A DNA stretch of 64,000 nucleotides from CAIXSC01 sp046349855 (GCA_046349855.1 JAXMBM010000014.1:62001-126000); one strand, 5' to 3'. Counted from the stretch's first letter, positions 16,701 to 26,500 are shown. Notes: generated from the sequence alone by a model not told the origin. Program-made: numbers and translations.

Positions 16701-18481
16701 GGCACCGCCTGGCAACGCTGGCCAATCTCCCACCGCACCTCGGCCAGCTGCTCGGATAATTCGCGGGTACGTCCCGGCGCTTCGCCAAACCAGAAAGGGA
16801 CGGTGGGGGGAGCTCCGCCAGCATCCCGCACGCGGACTTCCTGTCCGCGGATCGCCGTAATCCGCCAGGACGTGGTACCGAGCAGAAACACGTCGCCGGC
16901 CGAGCTGTCGACGGCGAAATGCTCGTCGACCTCTCCCACATAGGTCCCTTCCGGCTCGGCCACCACTCGGTACAGCGGCGCTTCGGGAATCGCGCCGCCC
17001 GAAGTGAGGGCGGCCAGTCGAGCTCCACGGCGCGGTCGCAGCTTTCCGGCGAGTCGATCGCGATGGATGAACGCTCCCTGCTTGACCCGCGGCGTCAACC
17101 CTTCGCTTACCATCTGCAGCACCGCATCGAAATCGTCGCGCGGCAAGTCCCGGTACGGCCAGGCTCGCCGCACCAGGTCATACAGCCCATCCTCCGTCCA
17201 TTCGTCGCACGCCACCGCGGCAATCACCTGCTGAGCGAGAATATCCAGCGGTGCGACGGGGATCTCGACGGCGTCGAGCACGCCCTGGCGCACCGCGCGC
17301 AGCAGCGCCAGGCATTCGAGCAGTTCGTCCCGCGTCAGTGGAAACAGCCGCCCCTGAGGAATGGCACGCAGCGAATGCCCCGAGCGACCGACACGCTGCA
17401 GAAACGTGGAAATGGCCCGCGGTGAACCGATCTGGCACACCAGGTCGATGTAGCCGACGTCGATACCCATTTCCAGCGACGCCGTGGCGACCAGCGCCCG
17501 CAACTCGCCCGACTTCAATCGCTGCTCCGCATCCAGCCGCAACTCGCGCGACAGACTCCCATGGTGGCTGGCGACCGCGTCCGCGCCGAGCAGTTCGGTG
17601 AGCCGGTGCGCGATGCGCTCGGCCATCCGCCGCGTGTTGACAAACACCAGCGTGCTGCGATGAGACTGAATGAGCTGCGTCAGCTGTTCGTACACCTCTC
17701 CCCATTGCTCTCCCGAACAGACCGCTGCCAGTTCGCTGGCAGGCAACACCAGCCCCAGATCCAGCTCCCGAGCGTGCCCCACATCAATCACCCGGCAGGC
17801 CTCCGACGGCGCCGCCGTGTTCCCGGCGGTACCGCAGAGGAAGGCCGCGATCTGGTCGATCGGACGCTGCGTGGCCGACAGCCCGATCCGCACGGGCGGC
17901 TGCGGACAAAGGGCCGCCAGCCGCTCCAGCGTGAGCGCCAGGTGTGAACCGCGCTTGTCCCGCGCCAAGGCATGGATTTCGTCGACGATCACCGTGCGCG
18001 TCCCGCGCAGCTTCTCCCGCGCCTTCTCCGCCGTCACCAGCAGGTACAGCGATTCGGGAGTCGTCACCAGGATGTGCGGCGGCCGCCGCAGCATCTGCTG
18101 CCGCTCCCTGGCCGGCGTATCGCCCGTGCGCACCGCTGTCCGAATCTCCGGCCGCCCCAGCCCCGCGGCCACCGACCGCTCGCAGATCTCCGCCAAAGGC
18201 ACTTCCAGATTGCGGTGAATGTCGTTACTCAACGCCTTCAGCGGCGACACATAGACCACCTGTGTCTCGTCCGCCAACTCCCCCGCCAGCCAGCGGCGAT
18301 ACAGGCGGTCCAGACACACCAGGAAGGCCGCCAGCGTCTTGCCCGAACCGGTCGGCGCGGCGATCAGCGTCGGAGTCCCCGCTGCAATCGCCGGCCACCC
18401 CTGCAGCTGCGGCGACGTCGGCTCCCCAAACCGCTCGGCAAACCAGCCGCGAATCAGGGGATGAAAAAGGTCGGCATCCAT
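13778..18481 (-). CDS. lhr: Lhr-type superfamily 2 DNA helicase, long form
   Basis: About 1567 residues from ATG 18481, chosen because the family N-terminus (FHPLIRGWFAERFGEPTSPQ) starts right after it; a frame up to 18550 adds an unrelated stretch. Motifs in order: Q-motif PTSPQLQGW, Walker A APTGSGKT, motif Ia YVSPLKAL, DEIH box, SAT (GLSATQRP), motif IV VFVNTRR, ASLEMGIDVG and QRVGRSGH. Lhr is a 3'-5' DNA helicase tied to DNA repair; the long form adds a large C-terminal domain to the Lhr core, and ~1500+ residues here fits that. A Pro/Thr/Ala-rich tail (last ~80 residues) is not part of the family and looks disordered. It is divergent from the DUF1080 gene with only 58 bases between starts. 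Confidence 0.93.
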   Translation of the reverse strand: MDADLFHPLIRGWFAERFGEPTSPQLQGWPAIAAGTPTLIAAPTGSGKTLAAFLVCLDRLYRRWLAGELADETQVVYVSPLKALSNDIHRNLEVPLAEICERSVAAGLGRPEIRTAVRTGDTPARERQQMLRRPPHILVTTPESLYLLVTAEKAREKLRGTRTVIVDEIHALARDKRGSHLALTLERLAALCPQPPVRIGLSATQRPIDQIAAFLCGTAGNTAAPSEACRVIDVGHARELDLGLVLPASELAAVCSGEQWGEVYEQLTQLIQSHRSTLVFVNTRRMAERIAHRLTELLGADAVASHHGSLSRELRLDAEQRLKSGELRALVATASLEMGIDVGYIDLVCQIGSPRAISTFLQRVGRSGHSLRAIPQGRLFPLTRDELLECLALLRAVRQGVLDAVEIPVAPLDILAQQVIAAVACDEWTEDGLYDLVRRAWPYRDLPRDDFDAVLQMVSEGLTPRVKQGAFIHRDRLAGKLRPRRGARLAALTSGGAIPEAPLYRVVAEPEGTYVGEVDEHFAVDSSAGDVFLLGTTSWRITAIRGQEVRVRDAGGAPPTVPFWFGEAPGRTRELSEQLAEVRWEIGQRCQAVPEEHDPRSGEARAGEWLRSECGADEVAAAQAVRYVAAQIAALGMVPTTRDVVFERFFDEAGGMQLVIHAPFGHRVNRAWGLALRKRFCRSFDFELQAAATDNGILLSMGPQHSFPIEQLFKMLGPHNGQELLQQALFAVPLFPVRWRWNATRALVVLRFQQGRKIPFFLQRFRADDLLAATFPATVGCLENHHGDIEIPDHPLVRQTVDDCLQEALDTRGWLQILAAFQQGTVRFIPCDTREPSPFSHELLNANPYAFLDGADLEERRTRAVTTRRTLSTDDFRDLSRLDPEAVRQVVAEAAPVVRSADELHDVLLQAVMLPEPPDVAWYAWFDELMRRGRAARLALPSLDQEAGTASPPRYGWLAAERWPLVRAVYGADGVTPAITLPAALDSEWTRSDAWVELVRGQLLGSGPVTAAALAQRLGLDPAVIHSALEALEGQGMVLRGHFSRLSDGTAGSSGRALASSTHAGHETAAREDAAREGAAEEACQWCDRRLLARIHRLTLDGLRRRIQPVSPADYHRFLTKHQRWGGGYGAGPAGVREALAQLAGLELPAAAWERHVLAPRVAHYDPQWLDQLFLAGEMTWGRLRPPRRPPRDESVLAAMTRAMPVAIVPRDDLVWQLPPERPEVDTGERAGPQSVLAALRQRGALFLNELRHVTGLSVEDTQAALRELASLGRVTSDAFAAVRSIVTRREGGPLRISPVGRWSLFPGWLIEEAAGGAAESSARTRQAARLERWCWLLLKRYGVVFRDLLAREPAAPPWSELAPVYRRLELRGEIRGGRFVAGVAGEQFASESSVVQLRAVRDEPVGDWIVVSAADPLNLSGIVVPGPRIPATHRNLVVFWGGRCVAARRGGEVLILVDDLDQATQVRLRDALTHPRRRPGHSVGTSSVMTAPAVAPPTVTPSAVPTTAPLPPAIRPSPGTVTSSPVGQEMAEPSPAVPPPPHLDVPGGTRPREDKVTQIRRRWTQF

Positions 18482-18539
18482 GCGAACATCATACCGACCC
18501 CGGCCTCGCCGCCAACTCACCCCTCCGGGACACTCCCCC

Positions 18540-19220
18540 ATGCCTGCCACCCGCCACGCCCTCTGCCTGTCGTGCGGCTCGACCCTCCTCCTGCTCGCCT
18601 CCGCCCTGCCGGCGCAGTCGCCGCCTTCTCAGGCACCTAACTCTCAGGCACCTGCTGCCAACTGGCCGCGATTCAATGGCCGGGATCTGAGCGGCTGGAA
18701 GATCGTCGAACAACATTTCTTCAACCGCCACGGACAGGTGCGCTGGAACGACGGGGCCGCCGTCCTCGCCGCCGGTCAGCCCGGCACCGCGATCGCCTGG
18801 ACGGGCGACATGCCGCGGCGCGACTATGAGGTGACGCTGGAAGCCCGTCGCCTCGCAGGCGATGACTTCTTCTGCGGTCTGACGTTTCCCGTCCAAGATA
18901 ACTACTGCACATTGATCCTCGGCGGCTGGGGCGGCGGCACCACCGGCCTGTCGAACATCAACGACGAGGCTGCCGTCGAAAACGAGACGACCGGCTACCA
19001 TGAGTTCCGCTCCGGACAGTGGTATCCCATCCGACTGCGGGTCGCCGCAGACCGTATCCAGGCCTGGATCGATACTCAGCAGATCGTCGACGTCGATACG
19101 ACCGGCAAACGATTCTCCATCTGGTGGGAACAGGAACCGTGCCGCCCCTTCGGCATCGCCTCCTGGAATACCTCGGCATCCATCCGCCACGTCCGCGTTA
19201 CTCGCGTGACGCCTCGTTGA
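18540..19220 (+). CDS. Secreted DUF1080 (3-keto-disaccharide hydrolase domain) protein
   Basis: 226 residues from ATG 18540, which gives a signal peptide (apolar ~9-24, cut near ALPAQ). The body is a single DUF1080/concanavalin-like domain: WPRFNGRDLSGWKI at the start, a DYEVTLEARR strand, FFCGLTFPV, SGQWYPIRLRV and the end IRHVRVTRV. The family is very abundant in planctomycetes and some members cleave 3-keto-glycosides; most are untested. It stands alone, divergent from lhr and followed by the G-tract region. Confidence 0.85.
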   Translation: MPATRHALCLSCGSTLLLLASALPAQSPPSQAPNSQAPAANWPRFNGRDLSGWKIVEQHFFNRHGQVRWNDGAAVLAAGQPGTAIAWTGDMPRRDYEVTLEARRLAGDDFFCGLTFPVQDNYCTLILGGWGGGTTGLSNINDEAAVENETTGYHEFRSGQWYPIRLRVAADRIQAWIDTQQIVDVDTTGKRFSIWWEQEPCRPFGIASWNTSASIRHVRVTRVTPR

Positions 19221-19497
19221 TGCGGCCGGGGTGATGCGGCTGGAGTAATGCGGATTGCGGAGGAGGGGGGGGAGGCGCCGAGGGGCGGAGGGGGTGGCTA
19301 CAAGGGGGCGGATACGGGGGAGCGCGGCGGCGGCGGAGGGGGGGGAGGAGAGAGAGAGCGGGGGCGGATACAGGGGGCGGCAACTGGCGGGGGGAGCTGC
19401 GGCGGGGGGGTGGAGGGGGTGCGGAGGGGGCGGCTGCGCGCCGTGCGAAGAATTAGAGGATTAGTAGTACGGAGTGGTCCACGACTTTGGGACACGG
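19221..19497 (+). repeat. G-tract low-complexity intergenic region (G-quadruplex-prone)
   Basis: 277 bases without a supportable gene, between the 3' ends of two convergent genes. The plus strand is strongly purine-biased, with many runs of 4-8 G separated by A, C or short spacers. It holds two near-copies of GGGGGCGGATAC (around 19304 and 19362) and at its left end three copies of an ATGCGG-containing unit (19218-19256). Reading frames through it give only Gly/Arg-rich low complexity and are not taken as genes. Runs of this density can form G-quadruplexes and could stop or pause polymerases from either side. Confidence 0.75.
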
Positions 19498-21936
19498 CTA
19501 CTTTGGGGCGGCGCGACGCGCTAGGCCGGCTGCCGAGTACTCGCGATCATCCAACGCTTGCAGCTGTTCGCGAAGTTCCACCAGGCGATCGGTGACCTTC
19601 GTCTTGTTCAAACCAGTCACGTGGTCCTCGACAAGCTCATACCAATAGACGGCCCGGGCAGCGAGCGCCTCGTAGGCAGCATGGCTCCGAACCTGTTCGT
19701 ACCAGGCATCCGCCAACGCCAGCCGCGCCAGCGGGTCCGTGGGGCGAGTCAAGTCGAATTCCGCGACGGCGCGCAGCCCCGGATCACTGCCCAACTCGAC
19801 GTGAGGTAACCCCAGATCCCACTCCCCGCGTAGACCGCAGGTGAACAGGCCATACGTCAGGTGCTGCGCAGGAGTGCCCTCGCCTCGCTCCAGTGCCTCC
19901 CACGCCTCTTCACTCGCTTGCCATTTCTGCTGCAGCTTCTTCAAAGCGTTCTGTCCATCAAAGACAAATTTGCGATGCCGCTTGCCGAAGTCTTTGAAGC
20001 AGGCGGCATACACCCTGTCGGCCCACTTCACGGCGTCAGCAACTCGATTCCGCTGCACCAATGCGGCAATCAACCGCTGCGTCGCATGGACCAACTCGTC
20101 CATGGACGCTTCGTCGTGCACATGCTCCAGCGTGCGCAACAACAGCTTGTCCCGCGCCGTCACTTCATCCCATTCGAATCGTTGGCTCAGCTGTTCCAAT
20201 GCGGATTCAACCGGAGCCGCCTGTCCCGCCTCCGCCGCCAACCGGGCAGCCTGGCTCAACAGCACGAATTGCTCGGCATCGCTGGCCGTGGGCTCGCCCG
20301 CGGCAGCAATCAGTTTCTTGACCAGCTGTAACTTGTCACTCCGCGTCCGCACCTGATCGAGATGGTAGAGCTGATCGAGTGTCATCCGCGCTGCCGCCTG
20401 GGCTTCGGCATTGGGCAACGAGCGACGGGGAGTACCACGCGGCGGCTGCCCCGCCGGCTCGTCAACCTTCGCTCCCGCTCCTGCTCCCGCCCCTCCTGCG
20501 GGACCGGGCGCTGGGCCTCCCGCCCCGGCCCCGGACTCCCCTCCGCTACCACCCTTCCCCCCGGCACCATTCCCCGGTGGCACGCCCTTCGGCGAATCAC
20601 CCACTCCTGTCTCCGCCGCAGTCCCGCTTCCGGCCCCTTCCCGGCCCATCGCACCTTCATCACCCGTTCCCGCCGCTCCCGCCGGTTCGCTCGCCCCCTC
20701 CCCTTGAGCCACACTGGCCGCGGGCAGCCCCAGAGCTTCGCGCCAGCCGACCGGATCGATCTGCCAGCCGTACCACAACAGGGCCAGTGCCCCCACGATG
20801 CCCACGATGGCTCCCAGCACCATGCGCACAAACACCATTCCCGGATGACTGCGTTGCACCGTACGTCCCACTCGACTCTTCGCAGTGCTGACGAACGGAG
20901 CCGGCGCCGCACCACTGTTGGCTGCTGCTGCTGGCGCACCCGCACCCGCAGCCGGTCCCAGTGGCCGAGGCCGCAACGGTCGCGCCCCTCCCACAACACC
21001 ACTCCCCGGCGCTACGGGCGAGTTGGAAGGCGCCGTCCCAGACACGGTCAGCGGTTTCCCAACTCCCGACGCTCCCCCGACTGGCGCGGCAACACCCGAG
21101 GCAACCAAATCTGCTCCAGGAGGAACGGGGGCGAGAGGAACGGGGGCGAGAGGTGCGGGGGCGAGAGGTGCGGGGGGAATCGGCGAGGGAGCACCGGCAA
21201 CGCTCGGTGACTGCCCGGATGGCAGAGAAACCGCGGGCCCAGACGAGCTCGGTACCGGCATAGCGGCCAACGACGCCGAGCTCGCCGGCGGAGAAGCCCC
21301 CGAGAGCGGCGGGAATACCGCGGGTGGCGAGGGACGCCCATAGTTCAAGGTGCGAGGTGGCGGAGGAGGCTTGGGAAACGCGCCTCGAGGCGGCCCGACC
21401 GGCGCCGCAGGCAGCGACGGCATCACTGCGATCGGAACCGACGCCGACGATGGCGGCGGAGGCAACGCGGACGCCGGCGATACGGACGCCGGCGGCGCGG
21501 ACGGTGGCAGTACGGACGGTGGCAGTACGGACGGTGGCGGCGCGGACGGTGGCGGCGAGAATGGCTGCGATGCGACCGGCGAGTATGATTGCGGTACGGG
21601 CTGCGGTATCGGCGACGGCAGCGGCGGCGCCGCGGGAGGCGCGGGCGGCGGCGCAGGAGGCGCCAGACGCGCCCGCAACTCATCGTCGTACGCCGCTCGG
21701 CGAGCCGCATCGAGAAGACAAAGTCGGGCCGCCGAGACCTCGTTCAGCAAGCGCTGTGAATGGGCGGCGTGCCGCGAATTCTGAAACGTGCGCAGATGCG
21801 CCATCTGCCGATCGGCGGCATGACAGATGACGTCCGGATTGACCTCAAACAGGTCGACCCCCAGCAGCCGATAATGATTCGGCGGCTGCTCGCGGGGGGG
21901 AATCCCCAGCCATTGGTGATAGGGATCGAAGGTCAT
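19498..21936 (-). CDS. J-domain-like, Pro-rich membrane protein of planctomycete type
   Basis: 812 residues. Residues ~5-90 resemble a J domain (PPNHYRLLGVDLFEVNPDVI ... SAARLCLLDAARRAAYDDEL) but lack the HPD motif, so Hsp70 stimulation is unlikely. A Pro/Ala/Ser-rich disordered region (~90-360) follows, containing two DNA tandem arrays. A membrane helix (~385-408, VLGAIVGIVGALALLWYGW) leads to a Gly/Ala-rich linker and a helical, TPR-like C-terminal domain (~520-812). The plan, cytosolic adaptor, long linker, one membrane pass, repeat domain, suits a scaffold. Function is unknown. Confidence 0.75.
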   Translation of the reverse strand: MTFDPYHQWLGIPPREQPPNHYRLLGVDLFEVNPDVICHAADRQMAHLRTFQNSRHAAHSQRLLNEVSAARLCLLDAARRAAYDDELRARLAPPAPPPAPPAAPPLPSPIPQPVPQSYSPVASQPFSPPPSAPPPSVLPPSVLPPSAPPASVSPASALPPPPSSASVPIAVMPSLPAAPVGPPRGAFPKPPPPPRTLNYGRPSPPAVFPPLSGASPPASSASLAAMPVPSSSGPAVSLPSGQSPSVAGAPSPIPPAPLAPAPLAPVPLAPVPPGADLVASGVAAPVGGASGVGKPLTVSGTAPSNSPVAPGSGVVGGARPLRPRPLGPAAGAGAPAAAANSGAAPAPFVSTAKSRVGRTVQRSHPGMVFVRMVLGAIVGIVGALALLWYGWQIDPVGWREALGLPAASVAQGEGASEPAGAAGTGDEGAMGREGAGSGTAAETGVGDSPKGVPPGNGAGGKGGSGGESGAGAGGPAPGPAGGAGAGAGAKVDEPAGQPPRGTPRRSLPNAEAQAAARMTLDQLYHLDQVRTRSDKLQLVKKLIAAAGEPTASDAEQFVLLSQAARLAAEAGQAAPVESALEQLSQRFEWDEVTARDKLLLRTLEHVHDEASMDELVHATQRLIAALVQRNRVADAVKWADRVYAACFKDFGKRHRKFVFDGQNALKKLQQKWQASEEAWEALERGEGTPAQHLTYGLFTCGLRGEWDLGLPHVELGSDPGLRAVAEFDLTRPTDPLARLALADAWYEQVRSHAAYEALAARAVYWYELVEDHVTGLNKTKVTDRLVELREQLQALDDREYSAAGLARRAAPK
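21121..21180. repeat. Tandem array, four 15-bp units inside a coding region
   Basis: Four consecutive 15-base units (AGGAACGGGGGCGAG twice, AGGTGCGGGGGCGAG, then a degenerate copy). On the minus strand they encode Ala/Pro/Leu repeats in the disordered linker of the J-like protein. Unit length is a multiple of three, so copy-number change keeps the frame. Confidence 0.85.
21481..21555. repeat. Tandem array, five 15-bp units inside a coding region
   Basis: Five 15-base units based on TACGGACGGTGGCAG, the outer ones degenerate. On the minus strand they encode Leu/Pro/Ser/Val repeats (LPPSV type). Same protein linker as the other array but a different unit. Confidence 0.85.
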
Positions 21937-22035
21937 GCTTCGAGTCTAACACACGAGTCGCCTCGGCTCCCACTCCGCCCGGCAGGCCTGCCAGATCGGC
22001 GGGAGTGCTACCCGTCCCTTCCCCCGACTCAGCCC

Positions 22036-22581
22036 CTACCCCGGGGTCTCGTGTGACCGGGCGCGAAGTTGCTGTCGCAGGCGGGCCCGGATTTCCGCCA
22101 GTTCCCCGTCGTAGCGACCGTCGCGAAAGTCGGGAAACGTCCACTCGAAGGGCCGATAACGTCCCTGAGCATAACGAGCCACCAGGTCGGCATAAACGCC
22201 TCGGCCCAGGGCAATCTTCTGACCCGCATACTTGAGACTGGCCAGCACCACCTTGGACAAATCCAGGTATCCCAGGTCCAGATTCACCCGCCGCTGCCCA
22301 TCCACGGCCAGACGATCTTCCAGCGCATTGCACAGCAGCTTGTCGTCGGCCAGCGACTCCGGCGCCATCAGCGGTGCGAAACTCACCAGCCGCCGCCACT
22401 GCCCCGCTCCCATTTCGGCGACATAGTAGTCGGTCTGGTCAAACGGATGGTCGCCACCCTGAAAGTCGTACGGTCCAAAACTCCGCGACAGCTCGTCGAG
22501 CGCCTCGTCGCGGCGGGCCGCATCGGCCCACAACAGGGCCACCAACCGTTTGACCGGCGTCACCGGCAGAGGGGGAGCCAT
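22036..22581 (-). CDS. DUF4416 family protein
   Basis: 181 residues. The pattern fits DUF4416: PVKRLVALLWAD at the start, FGPYDFQG, FDQTDYYVAEMG, VNLDLGYLDLSKVVLASLKY in the middle, and a C-terminal PDFRDGRYDGEL. Function of the family is unknown; it is soluble and often found in anaerobe and planctomycete genomes. It lies 39 bases downstream of the N-acetyltransferase-like gene and may be co-transcribed with it. Confidence 0.8.
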   Translation of the reverse strand: MAPPLPVTPVKRLVALLWADAARRDEALDELSRSFGPYDFQGGDHPFDQTDYYVAEMGAGQWRRLVSFAPLMAPESLADDKLLCNALEDRLAVDGQRRVNLDLGYLDLSKVVLASLKYAGQKIALGRGVYADLVARYAQGRYRPFEWTFPDFRDGRYDGELAEIRARLRQQLRARSHETPG

Positions 22582-22620
22582 GGCAGTTTGTCTGTGCCCT
22601 CGTCGGAATACTTCACGGGC

Positions 22621-23493
22621 TTACGTCGCACTCGTCGCGGAGGATGTGCGGACCGGCAGGGACGTCGCGACCTGGCGCTGAGCGGCAGTCAGCTGCGCAA
22701 GCGCCTGAGTGACCACGTCGGGAGCGATGCCGAACTCCTGAGCGATGCGGGCGGCCAGTTCGGCCGGCGGCAACTCCTGGTGGTCCACGGCAACGCGCGT
22801 GCGCCGCTGCCAGCGCGGTCCCTGGACGTACAGCTGACTGTCACCGAGCACGCGGGACAGCACCGGGTAATTCATCATGTCCCAGTCGAACGAGGCTCGC
22901 CACGCCCGCGTGAATTCACCCGCGTCCACCGGCGCCGTCTTGAACGTCAACCGGTAGGTCGATCGTCCCTGCTGCTGAGTCGACAATTCCCAGCGATCGC
23001 TGTCCGCCAGTGGGCGCAGCACCACTTCATTGAAAGCCGTGGTGAGCCGATGTTCCCGCCGCTCGGTCAGAGGAATCGGCTGGACCAGGAGAAAACCGGG
23101 ATCGATCAGATGGGGCTGCTGGTCGAGCCACACCAGCAGAGCGCAGTGCGTGTCGGGGCCATAGCGACGGTCCGCCAGAATGGGCTCCGCGGGCCAACCC
23201 AGCGCTCGGACCAGATGCAGCAGCGTTGCGGTCAGCGAGAAACAGGTGCCACCGGTGCCGCTGGCAATGTGATCGTCGATCACTTCCGCCGGACCGCGGA
23301 GCCGCGGCTGCCGGCAGCCACGCGATCCTTCCTTAAGCACCTTCGTCAGGTTCTCGTAGGGGAGTTGCGCGAAGGCACGGACCACCTCCTGCAACCGCTC
23401 GGCAGGCGACGCCGAGCGGCCGAGACGAAAGTGCTGCTGAAAGCGCGTCAGGACCTCAGCGCTTTCCGGCGGAGCCAGGGCGGGGACGGACAT
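22621..23493 (-). CDS. Arylamine N-acetyltransferase-like protein
   Basis: 290 residues from ATG 23493 (AGGA about 9 bases upstream; a GTG 24 bases earlier is less likely). Features of the NAT fold: LPYENLTK (~44-51), the nucleophile in GTGGTCFSLTATL (Cys ~84), His in DTHCALLV (~116) and Asp in LIDPGF (~131). Cys-His spacing of 32 and His-Asp of 15 match the NAT/transglutaminase catalytic triad. NATs move acetyl from acetyl-CoA to arylamines or hydrazines. The canonical RGGRCFE is replaced by GTGGTCFS, so substrate may differ. Upstream on the same strand is the PVC cytochrome. Confidence 0.72.
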   Translation of the reverse strand: MSVPALAPPESAEVLTRFQQHFRLGRSASPAERLQEVVRAFAQLPYENLTKVLKEGSRGCRQPRLRGPAEVIDDHIASGTGGTCFSLTATLLHLVRALGWPAEPILADRRYGPDTHCALLVWLDQQPHLIDPGFLLVQPIPLTERREHRLTTAFNEVVLRPLADSDRWELSTQQQGRSTYRLTFKTAPVDAGEFTRAWRASFDWDMMNYPVLSRVLGDSQLYVQGPRWQRRTRVAVDHQELPPAELAARIAQEFGIAPDVVTQALAQLTAAQRQVATSLPVRTSSATSAT

Positions 23494-23531
23494 GGCGGCA
23501 TTCCTCGGGCCGCCCACAACGCTGGCGACCC

Positions 23532-26500
23532 TTACTTGGCGGACCCATCGGACACGCGACGTTTGGCCAGCGCATCCTGCGGCGGATGGAGCAGGTAGGC
23601 GAACAGATCGGCAATCTCCTGCTGGGAGAGGTCGTTGAGCAAACCGGCCGGCATCGCCGACACCTTGCTCGGCAGGACCTCCTCGATCTCTTCCTCCTTC
23701 ACGGTGACCTTCTGTCCGTTCGACTGTAGCACGATTTTCTCACCCGCGGCACCCGGCGCCACCAATCCGGTGTACTTGCGACCGCTGGCAGTGACAATCG
23801 TCTTCGCGGCGTACTGGTCCGAGATCACGTGGGAGGGGAAGAGGATCGATTCCAGGATTTCCTTGCGGACGAACCGCCGGTTCACGGTGGTAAGTTCCGG
23901 TCCGATGCGTTCCCCCTTGCCACCGAAAGCGTGGCACTTCACGCACTGGGCCTTGGTGAACACGGTGGCTCCCCGGGTGGCCGAGCCCTTCTTGGAGCCG
24001 TCTCCAATCGTGAGGTATTCGAGCAGTTCATCGAGCTGCCACTTGCTCTCGGCGTCGGCTTGCGGCAACACGGCTTCCGGTCGATCGGGATACGTCCGGC
24101 GATACCAGTCCTGCCACGAGGCCAGGGCTTTATCCCACGGATCCCCCGGCGACGCGACCGACTCCTGCACCCAGTGCTCCAGCAGAGCCAGCGCCCGATC
24201 GGCTCCCTGATCCTTGAGCAGCAGACCGCGGAGGATCACGTGTCGATAGTATTCCGGATCTTCCGGCGCCTGGTCGACCAGGCGGAGCTTCTCGAGCACT
24301 TCGGTGGCCGCATTCCCTTCCAGGAAAGGCAGGCTGCGCACCAGGTAGTTCCAGTTTTCTCCCTCTGGTCGCTGAGCCAATCCCATGGCGGCCGACTGGC
24401 GGCGGTCCGGATCGCGGCGCCAGATTTCGCGCAGGTACTCGAAGGCCGCATCGTCCCCGCTGCGGGCCAGCAGGGCGATGATGCCCACCTGCAGCGGCTT
24501 GGACGATTCCTCGCCCTTCTCGCTGAGTTGCCGATCGATTTCCCGCAGCGACTCCAGCTGTTCCTCACTCAGCCGCTCCGGCAGCTTGTGAATGGCGCCG
24601 ACGGCCGCATTGGGCCATTTGACGGCTCGTTCCAGAACGTAGGCACTCTCCTCGTCGGAGAGCAGGCGGGCAAAGTCGCGGACAGCGTTGCGGGCGTAGA
24701 CAGCCATGTTCCCGCTGCTCTCCGTGCGTGCCATCTTCTCCAGCACTTCGATCAGTTCCCACTTCTGCTCCTCGCGCCAACCGGTTTCGAGGAACCGCAG
24801 CTGCAGAGCCGCGTGGAACCGCGCCTGCGGAGTGGCCTTGGACTTCAGGTATTCGATGTAGCGATCGGTAATGCTGCCGACCTGGAGGTACACCAGGATC
24901 GGGAGCAGTTCCTGATTCATCTTCGGGTCCCCCGAGGGGAACTCGTCCGCCAGCCAGCCGGTCGAATCCGTGAGATCCTGCGGAGTCAGTCCCCCGCGAT
25001 GAATGGCCACGCGAAGCACCCGCAACATGTCGACAAAGTCGCGATCATTGACGAACCGCGAACAAGCCTTGCTGATCCGTTCGACCACCGCCTTCCCCTG
25101 CGCGGCGGACGGATCGGCGATCATCAGGGCCAGCGATCCCTGCAGCAGCACGCGCGGATTGGGACTCGACAGCACGCTGTCGCTCCACTGACTGGACGGC
25201 TGCTGTTCCAGCAGGCGCCGCGCGGCCCACGATTCGAAACGATCCTCGGCCGCCAGCAGCGGTCGGACCTGTTCGAGCGATACGGCGCCTTCGATCCGCA
25301 CCAGCGACTCGGCCGCTTTGCGGCGCACCGTGCCATCGGAATCGCGCAGCAGCTTGATCAGTTCCTTCCGTGCCTCTCCTTCCGCCCGCAGACCGAGCAG
25401 TTCGGCCACCTTGGCCCGCACGCTTTCCTGTTTGTCGTCGGCCAGCGTTTCCAGCAAGGTCAGTTCGGGCGGAGTGCCAAACAGTTGGAGCAGATCGAGC
25501 GCCCGCGTGCGGTACTCGGCCGGATTCGCCGCGCTGCCGGCCACGCCGTACAGCTGGCGTTCCCAGGTATCTCCCATGTCGGCCTTGAGCTTGGCGAGGC
25601 GCTGGCGCGCCCAGGCCGACTGCAGCTGAGGATGGCGGATCGCCATGGTGATCCCCTGCCCCAGGTCGGCCACTTCCGACGGCACGCGTCCCTTCCAGGC
25701 CACGCGATACAGACCGCCATTCGTGCCGCGGCCTCCCGTGACGAAATACAGCGCACCGTCGGGGCCGACTTCGAGATCGGTGACGTTCAGCGGATTGCCT
25801 TCCAGGAAGACGTCGCTCGTCGCCGTGTACGTACTGCCCGTCTTCTTCAACTTCACGCTGAGGATCCGACCGCGCGTCCAGTCGGCCAGGAACAGGGCGT
25901 GGTGATACCGCTGAGGAAACGCAAAGTGGCTGTACACCGCGCAACCTGTCGGCGAACCGCGACCGGTGTCCAGCAGCGACGGCAGCGCATCGACGGCGTG
26001 CTCGGGCCACCGCGACCAGCCGCTCCGCCAGCCATAGTCGCCACCTGCCACCACCTGGAACAGCTCCGTGCTGCGATACCAGGGAGTCCCTTCGTCGGTT
26101 TCCATGTCGCTGTCATGCAGAAACAGGTCGCCTTCCCGATTGAACGTCAGGTCGTAGGCGTTCCGCAGGCCACCCGCGTAGAGCTGCACGATGGAGCCAT
26201 CGATGTCCGTGCGCAGCACGGTGCCGCCCGGCGCCTTCACACCGACCGCATGTCCACCTGGATCTTCGTACCTGGGGAGCAGATCCCCTTCGTAGCCGTT
26301 CCGGTACGGACTGTGCACGTCGTACTCGCCGTCATAGGAACAGAGATTCCCCAGGACGACGTACAGCAAGCCATCGGGTCCCAAGGTCACCGCGTGAGGG
26401 CCGTGCTCCCCCATCTCGCCGCGAAACTTGAGCACCAGTTTGCAGTCTTCCAGTTTGCCATCCCGGTTCTTGTCGGCCAGGCGGTACAAGCCAACTCCCT

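Noticed and set aside
19248..19595. Gly/Arg-rich small frame in the G-tract
   Set aside because: Pure low complexity produced by G runs; no ribosome binding site and no conserved pattern.
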